From contig NC_088788.1 of NCBI RefSeq assembly GCF_949628265.1, positions 13,206,001 through 13,270,000 of the forward strand: a stretch of 64,000 nt of DNA, in the 5' to 3' direction. The notes beneath the pieces are model-generated. The model ran no database searches, had not been told where the DNA came from, and saw only the letters and a list, made by a program, of their open reading frames with translations. This document shows, piece after piece, positions 13,439 through 27,547 of the stretch. Numbering within the stretch: the stretch's first letter is position 1; each line of letters starts with the position of its first letter. The stretch comes from Cloeon dipterum. Lineage: Eukaryota; Arthropoda; Insecta; Ephemeroptera; Baetidae. Made by a program: the position numbers and the translations under genes.

Positions 13439-14872
13439 TATCCTGATCCTCTACGACAAGGTCAAGCTGGAGGAGTAAATCGTAGGTCATGTCTTATTCA
13501 ATGTTGGGGGAGAATACATTAAGATACACATTGGTCAATTATTTACTGCTTGGGCGCTAACTTATCACTTATCTACAGCGATTTTTTGTTCACGGCAGTC
13601 GTAAACAAACGTCAATTAAAATTAAATTTTATCATGTTATCCCCAGAAAGACAAATAAATCGTACTGGGCTACTAAAACTTAAGCAGTTTTATTGAATAC
13701 TTGAGGTAAAAATTTGGTTTTGTATTTTTAAAATGGGAAGTCAAGATATTATCGATTTTATAATCAGTCTATGTAAGATACGCAGAAACCGCAGAAACTA
13801 ATATCAACAGTTCTCATCGTCTAATTTTGCCTTGAAGCAATACACACAAAATTGATTAGAAATAAACTGATAAAGATAAAATTTGACCGAGAAGCACAAC
13901 CGTTTATGTAATAGCCCTAATTTTGCACATTAAAATAATGTTTCTCTACCTGTACAAAAATAATTCCACAAGCCCTCCGTAAGATATTATATTATGGATA
14001 GAAACACAACACAAACACTGGCACACTGCTCATTAAAGAGGTTTTAAATCGGGCACCTTTATAACTTTGGATATTTCCATAAGATATAGATGGATACCAT
14101 AAGGATACCGGTGGTCCTTTTGGCCAAAATAGAGTTTTGTTTATGATGAAATTAAATTATTTCATACCTAAAATACTAGTGGACGCCACTCCTCCCACCT
14201 CGGTTGCAAGTAGTGCCGCTCACGACGTCACCGACATGAACAGCACACAAAAGGTGGAGTGGAGAGCTAAGCAATGCACTGGCTGGACTGGTGGGAGACG
14301 TGAGCTGCCGACTAGTAGGGGGTCATGCTTTTGGTTACGGGTGCTCATGCCTCATGCTTCCCTATGTTTAAAACCGCGACTTCGCGTGAGTGACGTAATA
14401 AGAGCGTTTGGTTGGTGCTCTTGCCCCTCATAGCACTCCCCTTTCTGATTTCTGTTAGTTTTTAAATTTTGTTGGCAGCACTTAATATTGTTTATTATTT
14501 TCGTCTAATTTTGCATTTTTGAGCGTAGACTCAGACTGGCACAGACAGACTGGCGCAAGCCCGCAAGGTACGAAAAAAATTGTACCGGTCAACACCAATA
14601 TTTTGGATACATATTTTCCATATTTTGAGCTTTGAGCTGCTTGTTGGAACCAGGTTAGAACTGCAGGTAAGAACAACATTATGTACGTACATAGATTGAA
14701 TACATAATAATCTATGAGTAGTTCTTTTTTATAATAGATACCATGTACATACATTACATACATATTTCCACCCCCTGATCTTTCTATTTTTGTCTTTCAC
14801 ATTTCTTTTGAAATTCATGGCCTCTTCATATTTTCAGATTCAACTCCAACTCAGGCTAAACCATCACTAATC
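13439..14872. other. Divergent spacer between the SUN gene and DNAJC17
   Basis: 1.4 kb between two divergent start codons. A polypyrimidine/AG acceptor at about 14,826-14,837 suggests a spliced 5' UTR for DNAJC17. A stretch at 14,170-14,420 is GC-richer than its surroundings and is a plausible promoter. Short palindromes of the TGTACGTACA kind occur near 14,680-14,760. No gene seen. Confidence 0.45.
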
Positions 14873-15724
14873 ATGTCAAAGGACGAGAATATTGAGGACT
14901 TAGAGATCTACTCGATTTTAAACGTTGCTGAAGATGCATCTGTGGACGAAATAAAAAAGGCCTACAGGAAAGCTGCCCTGCAGTGCCATCCTGACAAAAA
15001 CCCGGACAACCCAAATGCAGCCAAGCAATTTATCCAGTTGGCTTCGATTCTAAAGCTGCTCTTGGATCCAGCTTCAAGGAAGACATATGATTCGCTTAGG
15101 AAAGCAAGACTCCAGGCAAAACTACGCGTTGAGAGACAAGACTCGAAAAGGAGGAAACTCCGGGAGGACCTTGAAAGGCGAGAACGGGAAAGTGCTAGCA
15201 ACAAATACGACCGCCGGACTGAAGAGGAAAGGTTGAAAGCGGAAATTGAAAGATTGAGAAAAGAAAATGCAAGACATCTAGAGGAAGAAGTTGCAGCAAT
15301 GCAGAAAAAGCTATTGGAAGAAATCGAAGAAGAAGCTAAGAGGGCAGCAACAGAGTCGTCAATATACAGGATAAAGCTGAAGTGGAAAAAGTCCAACCCT
15401 AGTTACAATCAAGAGACTTTAACAGAACTGTTTTCCAAGTTTGGCCCTTTGTCGGCCATCGTGGTGTCGAAAAAAGGTGGATCAGCTCTTTTAGAGTACA
15501 GTGACATTCACATAGCAAGACTATCAGCTCAACACGCAGCTGGTATGCCAGGAAACCCTTTGGAGGTCAATCCGATTGGCTGGTCTTTACAAGAGCCAAT
15601 TCCAGAACCTGTTGCTGATGAAATGGATGATGATGACTATGAGGAACTAGTATTTAAAAAGATGCGAGCTGCACAAGCATATCAATCTCAAAATAGTAGT
15701 ACTTGTGGTTCAACTAATGAATAA
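14873..15724 (+). CDS. DNAJC17: DnaJ homolog subfamily C member 17
   Basis: Single-exon coding region of 283 residues. The N-terminal J domain (about residues 9-75) has the Hsp70-activating HPD triad within LQCHPDKNPDNP, followed by a long charged helix (about 80-165) and a C-terminal RRM-like domain (about 170-240) with the strand motifs YRIKLKW and GSALLEYSD. This order, J domain, charged helix, RRM, is diagnostic for DNAJC17, a nuclear protein (yeast Cwf23-like) connected with the spliceosome and transcription. The length matches the usual roughly 300 residues. The Met at 14873 follows an acceptor in the 5' UTR. Neighbours are unrelated; it converges on RPSA. Confidence 0.95.
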   Translation: MSKDENIEDLEIYSILNVAEDASVDEIKKAYRKAALQCHPDKNPDNPNAAKQFIQLASILKLLLDPASRKTYDSLRKARLQAKLRVERQDSKRRKLREDLERRERESASNKYDRRTEEERLKAEIERLRKENARHLEEEVAAMQKKLLEEIEEEAKRAATESSIYRIKLKWKKSNPSYNQETLTELFSKFGPLSAIVVSKKGGSALLEYSDIHIARLSAQHAAGMPGNPLEVNPIGWSLQEPIPEPVADEMDDDDYEELVFKKMRAAQAYQSQNSSTCGSTNE

Positions 15725-16551
15725 ATATTTCTATTCTAAAAATTTTTTTAATTGGATTGTAAACAAACCACCTGATTCTTGTGGGATAATAGATTTATAG
15801 TCAGTGGTAAATTTTTGCCCCATAACTATTTTAAGTGCTGTGGAGCTCAAAAGGAATACCATTTTTAGATACAATAAAATTTGGAAATTACAAAACCAGT
15901 TGTACAATAAAATTGTTAGTCATTATATTATTAGCTAAGACAACGAGATGATTCAATTTTTACTGGCTAGAAAAGTTAAAAATTTATATTTTGGCTCGAA
16001 AATGGCCTGTCAATTGCCGACTAGAAGTTACCTTAACTCCATATTTCCATTGAGTGATTAACTTGTCTGATATAAAAACATCAGTTTTTCTTTCATTTCA
16101 AACTGATCAATATTTCGTCCACGATTAAAATTGAAACGAGTATTTTGGCTAAAACCTTAATAGCGCAGTTCAGAGCCCAGAGCAGCAATAAAATGTTTCA
16201 TTTTGTAAGTTTCAAATTTGGCCTGATTCATTAAATTGGTCTCAAGGTAATACAAACGTAAGTTCACATAAAATCGTATTTAATCAATTTGGATATTTGT
16301 AACAATTTTTTTTATCTAGAATCTACTTATTACTACATTAAATTTTAAATTTTCAACCTCTCTTCAAATGAATTCAAAACGATTCAAAATGTTTAGTTCA
16401 AACATAATTCCTAGATGGTTTCCTGCCCTTGCTCATTACACAGAGCTTGCTATGTTTAGATAGGGGAGATTGCCAAAATGTAAACGAAATGCTTAAATTT
16501 CAGGCGCACATTTTATTGCAAGCCTACAGAAGATACACCACGCGATGCGCT
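15725..16551. other. Spacer between convergent DNAJC17 and RPSA
   Basis: AT-rich region with several AATAAA signals (for example near 15,722 and 15,875) consistent with 3' ends of the plus-strand gene. No coding region or RNA gene recognised. Confidence 0.5.
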
Positions 16552-17625
16552 TTAATTCCAGCTGTTGGAACCAGCACCACCCCAGTCGGAGGTGGGAGCG
16601 GGAGCTGCAGGGGCAGGTGCGCTCCAGTCATCTCCAACCTGGGTAGCCCAGTCCTCGTTGGCGTTGTAGGCCGTGATGGGAGCAGCAGCGGCGGGACCAG
16701 CAGTTGCGGCAGCCGCGGTGGCAGCAGGAATCGCCACTGGGCCTTCCTCGCTCCAGCTGGGAATGGGTTGCTCGGTAGCAGCAACGACCTCACCGCCCCA
16801 GTTCTCGGTGGGAGCTTCAACCTTGGGCGCCACAGCGAGTTCCTTGCTTGCTTGTTCCTCCTTCTCGGCTTCTTCAGGGTCACGGTAGAAGAAGAGATCG
16901 ACCACGACGTCCCACTTGTTCTCGCGCAGGATGGTTCCACGCAGGCGGAGCACCTCACGCGCCAGCAGCCACCACAGGAGACCAATGGAGTGGATGGACT
17001 GTGAAAAGTTAATTTAAAAATTAATATAATAATATTGTGCATAACAAATTTTGATTTAAATTAAAATTGTAAATCTAAATGATGCATAATTATACATAAT
17101 ATAATATATCTCCTCATGCAAATATACCTTGTTGTTGCCGGGAATGGCGATGTCAACAAAGCGCAGGGGCGAATCGGTGTTGCAGAAGGCGATGACCGGA
17201 ATGTTAACATAAGAAGCCTCAGTGATGGGCTGGTGGTCAGTGTATGGGTCGGTCACGACGAGGAGTCTGGGCTCGCGGAATGCAGCCTGGATCTGGTTGG
17301 TGAACGCACCAGGGGTGAAACGTCCAGCAATGGGTGTGGCGCCAGTGTGAGCGGCGAATTTGAGCACGGCCCTCTGTCCATAAGGACGGGATGAGATGAC
17401 GAACACCTCAGAGGGATGCTCGATGGCGGCAATGGCCCTGGCAGCCAAGAGCAGCTTTTCCCAGGTGCGTCGCAAGTTCAGGATGTAGACGCCATCCTGG
17501 CGACGCTTGTAGATGTATTGTTCCATCTGGATGTCCTTCTTGTCTGTGCCCAGGTGGGTGGTCGCGGCCAACATCTTGGTCACGTCCTCCTCCTTCAGGG
17601 CCAACACGTCTGATCCTCCCGACAT
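16552..17625 (-). CDS. RpSA: 40S ribosomal protein SA (laminin receptor homologue, stubarista)
   Basis: Component of the small ribosomal subunit (uS2), also reported as laminin-binding protein. Two coding exons (17128-17625 and 16552-16998) give 314 residues. Family signatures seen: [17 protein letters not shown] at the start, [60 protein letters not shown], the core [10 protein letters not shown] across the exon boundary with [21 protein letters not shown], and an acidic/Trp-rich C-terminus ending in GGAGSNSWN. Codon use is strongly biased to G/C-ending codons, unlike all neighbouring genes, as expected for a very highly expressed ribosomal protein. A 5' UTR intron probably starts just upstream of the start codon (donor-like signal near 17,650). 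Its introns could host a snoRNA as in other animals; none could be confirmed by eye. Confidence 0.97.
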
Positions 17626-20077
17626 CTCTACGTTGGTTATAGAACAGCAACCTGTAGATTCGAGAGATATGTATTAGGTTAATGTGAGCGAAAGGATAAT
17701 AAATCTTCTATCTTCAATAAATTATTGAAGCTTTGTGATTAGCCGGGAGAAGAAAAATGGTCGCCACGTGGTACAAGCGACTCGAGCGTGTGTACATACT
17801 GTATTTCGGCTTGGCTTTTTAAATTGAGTTGATTACAAAAATCTTAAATTAAGTATTACATGAGAATAATAAACTATTATTTTTTCAAATTAAGCCAAAT
17901 ATACCAAAAAATACTTTAAAAACGGGGAAAAACTACCAAAATATTCTGGAGCAAGAGGAAACTTACGTTTGTCAATGCCACAGGGAGTTTACAGTGAGAG
18001 AATCGGAGGTACCACTATAACCAACTTCATTTATTTTAACCTGAATATTTTTCAGTCATAGATTGAAAATTAAATCAATTGATGGTGCTCGGTTTATTAA
18101 AAATTTAACCAATCTTTATTTACTATGAATTTGCAGTTGTTAACGATATATCTTTCTAATCTCTTCCCTTTTAGTAAATTGTTGCATTGAGTAAATTTAA
18201 ATTTTGGCGCGAAAAATGTTGTTCTTTCTGTATGCGATGGTTGCGATATTATATGAGGGAAAAACTATAATAAAAAAGATATTAATATGGTTTTACTATA
18301 ATACATATTTTCTTATTAAAATTAAGTGTCAAATAAAGTCATCGCAAACGAAGAAAACTAACAAATTTTAAAAAGGGAAATCATTTTATGAGCTGACATG
18401 AGTAAATCAAAAATTATATATAACTGTTCTGAATTGTCTTCTTCTTGTTGTTGGTTTAACTATAGTGCAGCAGCTATATCCATTTTAATTAATTAATCAT
18501 TACGTAGGTTAGAACGAAAGTAGAAAATTTTTTGCTGTTTGTTAAAAATAGACTTTTTCGTGCTTTGTGCCTACTATAAAATTGACATTTTAATAATTCA
18601 CTTTCAATCATTTTTAATTTGCTTGTAGTAGATGTTGGTTTCTAATAAAATTGTCATATTCCTTACAATGATATCATTACTTTATTGACATTGAAGAGTA
18701 AGTAAATTATTTACACATCCGCTCCGGGAAAACCAATCCGAACATTACTGTTTTAGAAAATCTGGTACATAAGACATAGTTATAAACTCTGCTGAGGCAG
18801 AGCAGCCTCACAATCAAAATATATAGTGTATATTGCAGCATTTTGAGCCTTCACAACGCTTTGTCTTCATTCCTCTTTTGTCTCGCAGTAGAGAAGCATT
18901 TTGTTACGTCCAACAAACTGTGGCATTGCATTAGATCAATCCATTATAGAAATTAGTTTTGCAGGCTAAATTTTGCGCGTTTGTAACAACAGAATTAAAA
19001 TTCTCCCCTTACTTTTTACAACTCATTAACATCCAACGTGGTGCATTCAACATATCTTAAAGCCGATCAATAAACTATTATTATCACTAATTTACATAGT
19101 CATACTTGCTATGAGATTGCATAAAAAATTTATACAAAAATTTGCCTCTTTCGTCATCATAATTATAGCACACTTTCCATCACGTTTTTTAAAGAATGGC
19201 AGGTTATTCTCACGTTGAAATTAAACGAAATACGTATTTATGCACCAAACCACACAAAAAAGAAATCAATAATTGTCAGTTACGGCTGTGTTTCTGGAAA
19301 CGATTCAGGTAGTGCCGATTGGTTTAATTTGGTCACTACCACAATATTTTAGTCAGACTTAGTACTTCTTGACACTTCCATCGCCAGCAAGTTAAGGGCG
19401 TATCATCATTGTAGTTATGTCTTAACAATTGCGTCAGTTTGTGGCTATTTAAATTACACTGTTCTGTTTGCCAGAGCGTGTTTCCAGCCCTGTGTAAATG
19501 GTAGAATGTGGCATGTTTATGATGGTGCGAGAATGATTTCTGCAGCAGAGAGGAGGTGAAAAGACAGATTAATTGGCCAAAATATTTTAAAATTGATGTG
19601 CGAGCAAAAATGAGATTTTCCCTAGGTAAATATTGCACTTGCAGGAGTTTCAATCATAACATGCGTTGTATGGTTAATAGAAATGCAAAAGAACTTCGGA
19701 AATAATAAATTGTGAAATGCCCAGATATATTATTATGAAATTATGAAATCGCTACAATGAAGCAAAAGGTGAAGAAATTACATCATGAGAAACGATAAGA
19801 GCTTAAAAAGAAAGTTATTGTGACTGAGTTGGCAGAAAAAATATACAAACTAAATTCCTTGTTGTACTTCTGCTTAATACTAATTATGAGAGCGCAGGAA
19901 AATTATTTTACGACGAAACAGGCAAAAGTAGGAGCCTGGGTAGTATTTTGACCACAAAAATTGTCAGATATATCAATTATTCAAGGCACCAAATGAAATG
20001 GGGCTGCTAACGGGTAAGGAGATACAGTTACAAGAATCGAAAAGGCGCAGCACAAGGGGGTGAGGAAGGAAGCGTCT
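17626..20077. other. RPSA upstream region and spacer to drk
   Basis: The first few hundred bases should hold the RPSA 5' UTR intron and promoter. From about 18.0 to 20.05 kb the sequence is AT-rich and shows no supported exon, RNA gene or repeat. The distal part may be 3' UTR of drk. Confidence 0.45.
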
Positions 20078-22588
<2,511 letters not shown>

Positions 22589-23567
22589 AGTGCTTGAATT
22601 TGCGACAATCTGCGATTTCCGTGAATATGTGTGTAAGTTGAGTCACAAAAGAAGGAAGTCAAGGAAAACTCCCCAAAAGGATTCACACACCCTTCCACAG
22701 AAAAGCCGTATATCCAGTTCACAAATAGCTTTTCTCCAACTTACACTTACAAAACTGTATTAAAATTCAGTCCGAATTCTGCTGAATGCCAGATAACTGA
22801 TCGAAAATGTTTAAATCACGGCAAAAGCTGAAAAAACAACAACAGGATCTCAATCACTTTAGAACTCCATTAGAACCTCCCCCACTCCTCCATCGTCTTC
22901 TGACGGCTCTTTCGACAACCTGCGTATTCCTGCGCGTCGATGAGTAATACCATTAAATTCTGGTAAATTGTGCGATTAGGTTCCAACCAATCGATCAGCA
23001 ATTTTTTGATAAAACTTAATTATTTGATCATGTGAAGAATTCATAAAATTCTGTATTCTAAAATAAGTATTTTTCATCTAAAATATAGTTCTATTTGCTT
23101 ACGCGGATGCGAACACTAAATTTAATATTTCCCTTCATGTTGCCACATTTCTGAAGCAAAGGTGGTAAATACGCAAGAAACCAAAGAGCAACGCTGCAGC
23201 AATGAGGAAAGCAAAGCAGCAAAGAAGCATTCTGAGCAACCAGTCGTTGTGGTAGTTCACATAATACACCACAAGCACAGCACATGAATCATAACAAGGT
23301 GAACTGATCCTCTAATCCCGGTCGCTTTGACGAAATTTTATTTCGAAACTTTTCCTATCTACTCATGTTGAGAAAATTGTTACATACGCATGACAGTGAA
23401 AATTTCGAAAAATGTTCATTTCATTTTTTCGTGTTCGTAATATTTACATATTTATGTAATTATTGCCTTTTCTCTTTTACTGGATTATGTTAGATAATAT
23501 TAAAATTTAATCCCTGATTTCTTTCCTTAGTTGGTCTTGGTGAACTATTGAAGGGACGTATGGTATA
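22589..23567. other. Divergent spacer between drk and CTU2
   Basis: Expected to contain the promoters of both genes. A moderately GC-rich patch at 22,860-22,950 is the likeliest promoter region. No coding region supported. Confidence 0.4.
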
Positions 23568-25315
23568 ATGTGCAGCACTGGCGGCGATGACGGGGAAACC
23601 CTTTTAAATCCCAAGCCACCACTTCCAGAGTATGTTCAAGTCGTTAAAATTGGAGTGAACCAAAGGCTTCAAATTATTTGGAATTTCATTCTACTTGATT
23701 TGTTGACTTTCGTTTAATAACTGTAAAGTAACTAACTAATATTTATTTGTAGGAAAGGCACGCTCTGTAGGAAGTGTAAAACATCAAAGGCCCAAGTAAT
23801 TTTGCAAATTAAAGACGCTTACTGCAAGTATAATATTCATTATTAATTGTTTTAAATGGTATTTAATACTTTGGTAATTTTTAGGGAGTGTTTGATTGCG
23901 CTTTGCAACCACAAGTTCCGTGCAATTTTAGGCAAGAGCAGGATCTTTGGAAATGAACAAAAGTCTGTGCTAGTTGCTTTTTCTGGCAGTGCGTCAAGCT
24001 TGGCTCTACTTAAACTTCTTTCTGACGCTGTGGCAGCTGGTCCATCTCACCGAAGAATAATGGCTTGTCCAAAAATAATTTACATCGATGGTAAGAAGCA
24101 GTTCAAGCTCTACTAGTTTAATATTGAAAACTCTCTGATTTTGGATTCTCCTTGCAGAGGGTGCTTTGCTGGGAATGTCTGCAGAGGAGAGACTCACTAA
24201 ATGCAAAGAAATATTGGAAGTGACAGCCGGATTTGGATTTCCTGTGTATGCTGTGCCTTTAAATGTCCAGGATAGTAGTCCAGTTGATATAACAAATTAC
24301 GAAATCCATGGAAACACCGATGATAAACTTAAATCGTTATTTGAGAGTGTAAGTGACACCACAAGCAAGTTGGACCTCCTTAACCGTTTGAGGTATTTAA
24401 AGAACGTTGTAAATATGATTGTATATCTCATCATCTACATTGTAGATGCAACGTGCTATCAAGTTGTGCTCAACAGTTGAAAACGTCTTTAGTTATGCTG
24501 GCTGACAACTCCACTTCGGTGGCTGTGAAAATTCTGTCAGGGGTATCATTAGGAAAAGGTGCATCGATATCACTTGAGACCGTAAGAGCCGAACTGTTTA
24601 TCATGAGTTTTTATTTATGCTGCAATTTTAGGGATTTTCTGACAGCAGACATTCTGATGTGACTTTCCTTAGACCACTCAGGGATTTCACCAGCAAGGAG
24701 GCGACCATTTTTAGCATCTTCAGTGGCTGTCCGAAATCAGTGTTTGTTCCTTCACTTCTCACCATGGTAAATGAATAATGCCATTTATTGGAGTGATACC
24801 AATGTTGGAATTTTAGTCGAAAATGGACAGCAGCATTCAGCGCCTCACGGAAACCTTTATAGTGAATCTGCAAAACGAGTTCCCGTCGACTGTGTCCACT
24901 GTTTACAGAACAGGGGAAAAGTTTTGCTCTACGCCTAGCAATCAACCATGCGCATTTTGCCTGGGTCCATTGGACACGGTGCATAAGCCATGCAGTGCCT
25001 TGGAGGCCACTGACTTTTCAAGAGAATTGTCAACTGGCAAGAAGCCCGAGTCTAGTTGTGGGTCTTGTGACTGCAAGAACAAACTGCGTTCAACTTTGGT
25101 TCAAACTCTGTGCTACTCTTGCCGCCTCATAGTTTGTAGTGTGGTAAGTTTCGCTTAACCACAGCTCAATTCATCAAAAAATCTTAAATTTACTTTATTT
25201 TAAGGATAATCCAGAGTTGCTGCCTTCAACTGTTCTGGAGAACGCCAGAGAGGCGCAGTCTTTTTCCAAGATGAAGTCCCAGATTGAAGAATTTCTTATA
25301 TCTGAGGGTGAATAA
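23568..25315 (+). CDS. CTU2: Cytoplasmic tRNA 2-thiolation protein 2
   Basis: CTU2 (Ncs2) forms a heterodimer with CTU1 that thiolates U34 of tRNA-Lys, -Glu and -Gln in the cytosol, with sulfur passed from URM1. Seen: N-terminal zinc-type CRKCKTSKA (exon near 23,755), the ECLIALCNHKFRAILGK block, the degenerate PP-loop VLVAFSGSASSLALL (CTU2 keeps the fold but is not the catalytic subunit), the segment LADNSTSVAVKILSGVSLGKG matching the family's metal-loop block, FLRPLRDFTSKE, and a C-terminal cysteine-rich region (CAFC, CGSCDC, CYSCRL) ending EEFLISEGE. About eight short exons. The start at 23568 is the first Met in frame. It ends only 53 bp from the stop of the convergent RCCD1 gene. Confidence 0.92.
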
Positions 25316-25368
25316 ACAGAATAATGGAAAGGTACAGTATTTTATTTCTCCCAAGTGCTTTTACTCTT

Positions 25369-26702
25369 TTATTTTCCAAACAAAAATATTGAGCTCCAAT
25401 CACTTGCAATAATATCGGATACTTTACCCTTCGGTAGTCGAATTGAAACTAGTTTGTCTTCTTTTTCGCTGCAATTTTGCTTTCCTAGCTGACCAAACTT
25501 TAACAAGCCACAACCCCACACAGTGGAATCATCTAAAAATCAAGTAATGCTAAGATTTGTACAAACTGATGAAATAATAATGCGCACCAGCTAAAACAAG
25601 GGTATGAGCAGATCCACATGCGATTCTCCTCACTCCAATTTGGAAGTCTAAAAGCACAGGCTCAGCTTGCACAGTGACTGATGACTCTATGGTCTGTAAA
25701 TCCTGTTTGACATATTTTAAGAAACTCAAGCGCAAAGTAGCCCATTGAAAAACTCACCTTAAGATCGGGACATGGTAATCCTAACTGTCCATGTTTGTTC
25801 CAACCCCACACATACAAATCTCCTTCAGAAGTGAGGGCCACATTGTGCCACTTGCCGCAAGCAATCTGAATGATATTCAAACCACCAAGGGCTGGTATCC
25901 TCTCAGGCAGAGGTTCATCTTGCAATGTGCCGCGACCTAACTGTCCCTTACTAATATTTAATTTAAAAAGCTGTCAAAAAAGCAGAATGGATTTACTGAC
26001 AGAGAACTTCCCCAGGAGTAGACCTCCTTCTCTTCTGTAGCTGCTATGCAATGCTCTTCTCCACAGTCAAAAGAAAAAACAGTCCCAGGAATCTTCACCT
26101 GCATTTCGTCCTCCTCCATTAGGTTAAAAATTTGTCCTAGCACAGGCGGTTTCAGTTCATAGTTATAATTTGATGTTATAGCGCCTCACCTTTCCCTGTC
26201 AAGCAGTAAACTGTATTTCTGCAAGTTTTCACACGTCTTATCGTCTCCTTTGCGTCACAAATTCTTCTTAAAACCCTGTTTTTGATGAATTCCCATTCGT
26301 CTTTAGCAGACAAGCCGTATAGTCCATCATCTGCGATGCCACATATTGATCCAAAGGCATACGTGATCTTCACACGCGGTTATTACGCTTAGCATTTCTT
26401 AATTTAGTGAATATCTTACGCTATTGAATTTGATCTTCAGAGGTATTTGTACTGTTAAGCTTATTTTCCCTACGCCTTCTCTAAATCCACGTAATTGGAG
26501 TTGCCCTGTTGATCAAAATTAGTGTGTCAATTTAAAGTCTCAAATTAATATAAAACTCACTTTGGTCATCTATCCATGCCACAGAGCTTAAATTACAAAT
26601 AACTGAGTTGAGATTTTCAGTTAATAAAACTGGACTCCAACACACTAAACTTGACAAACTCGAAATCTGCCCAAAAGAGTTCGCTCCCAGATAAAAGCAA
26701 AC
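25369..26702 (-). CDS. RCCD1: RCC1 domain-containing protein 1 (RCCD1), 5' end uncertain
   Basis: RCC1-type beta-propeller. Exons on the minus strand give FYLGANSFGQISSL near the start (the family begins with a similar GFGFCGFGQ segment), then a divergent middle, then canonical RCC1 blades: CGEEHCIAATEEKEVYSWGS, GQLGRGTLQDEPLPERIPAL, CGKWHNVALTSEGDLYVWGW with NKHGQLGLP, FQIGVRRIACGSAHTLVLA, and the last blade VWGCGLLKFGQLGKQ ending at 25369. The blade order and the WGWN..GQL..P motif fit RCCD1, a nuclear protein that in mammals pairs with KDM8 and stabilises microtubules in mitosis. The first recognised exon (acceptor near 26,703) lacks a start codon in frame, so a short upstream exon must exist, probably between 26.72 and 26.9 kb next to the zinc-finger gene. 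Sergef-like proteins are the main alternative. Confidence 0.8.
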
Positions 26703-26899
26703 CTGGAATCATAAATTATAGACACAGTCATTTTCAAATAATATTTTATTGATATTCTTCTGTGTGAATACACAATTCTTTTAAGTTACAAAAAAATAGC
26801 ATGATTAAGTATTTAATTTTTTGATCATTCCAATCATCATGAGGATATGCTCATTTGGAAATTAATGTCCTTTTTGTTAGGACAAACTGTTACAAAAAG

Positions 26900-27547
26900 C
26901 TACACGTTACAATATTTAATGCGCGTGTGCCCCATCAAGTGAGTTCTCAGAACTTTCAGAGACTTGAACTGAGATTTGCAAAGAGTACAGTCATACAAAG
27001 TTGACTCACTGAGTTGGTCATTTTTGACCACGCACTTTGCAGGCAAGTGACCTTGCAATGCAGAGCTGCTTGAGAACTTTTGCCCACAGATAGAGCACCT
27101 CAGAGACATGTCATGATTTTCTACTTCATGGGAATGCAGTTTGGATTCAGACTTGAAAACAAATTGACATTGGTAGCATTTAAAGACAGTCTCTTTCTGG
27201 GCTTTGTTGTGAATACTCAGCTGTTTTAATTTGTGAGTGGCTAAGTGCTTGGTCAACTTGCTCTTCTCATCGCACTGAAAGTCGCAGGAGGTGCATTTGA
27301 GGCGTGTGCGGCCTGAGTGGTCATACAAATGGCGTGACAATTCACTTTGACCAAAACAAATTTTGGGGCAGAAGGTGCATTTATATCTCGATGGGTGTTT
27401 CGTCCTTACAGACTTCTCTTCGGCCGGGTTTCGACCATGTTTGAGCCTCTTCACGTGGGTCCTGACATGAATTTCTAGATCTTTCTTAGAGCTGCAGGGC
27501 TTCTGGCAAATGTCGCATTCCACGCGTGCATCAGCCTGGGAATCCAT
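26900..27547 (-). CDS. C2H2 zinc-finger protein with six fingers
   Basis: Intronless 215-residue coding region, Met at 27545-27547. Six C2H2 fingers follow one another: CDICQKPC..H.RTH (residues ~11-31), CTFCPKIC..H.YDH, CTSCDFQC..H.ATH, CYQCQFVF..H.VENH, CSICGQKF (fifth finger ends in HLPAKC, that is, the last ligand is Cys) and CTLCKSQF..H.MGH. Linkers are not the canonical TGEKP type, so it is not a KRAB-like or Kruppel-linker protein. No ZAD or BTB domain is present. Probably a nuclear DNA- or RNA-binding protein; no orthologue recognised. A spliced 5' UTR is likely (acceptor-like signals just upstream). Confidence 0.75.
   Translation of the reverse strand: MDSQADARVECDICQKPCSSKKDLEIHVRTHVKRLKHGRNPAEEKSVRTKHPSRYKCTFCPKICFGQSELSRHLYDHSGRTRLKCTSCDFQCDEKSKLTKHLATHKLKQLSIHNKAQKETVFKCYQCQFVFKSESKLHSHEVENHDMSLRCSICGQKFSSSSALQGHLPAKCVVKNDQLSESTLYDCTLCKSQFKSLKVLRTHLMGHTRIKYCNV

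Noticed and set aside
14137-14433. A 98-codon frame upstream of DNAJC17
   Set aside because: Composition is not protein-like and there is no homology; the region is better explained as promoter sequence.
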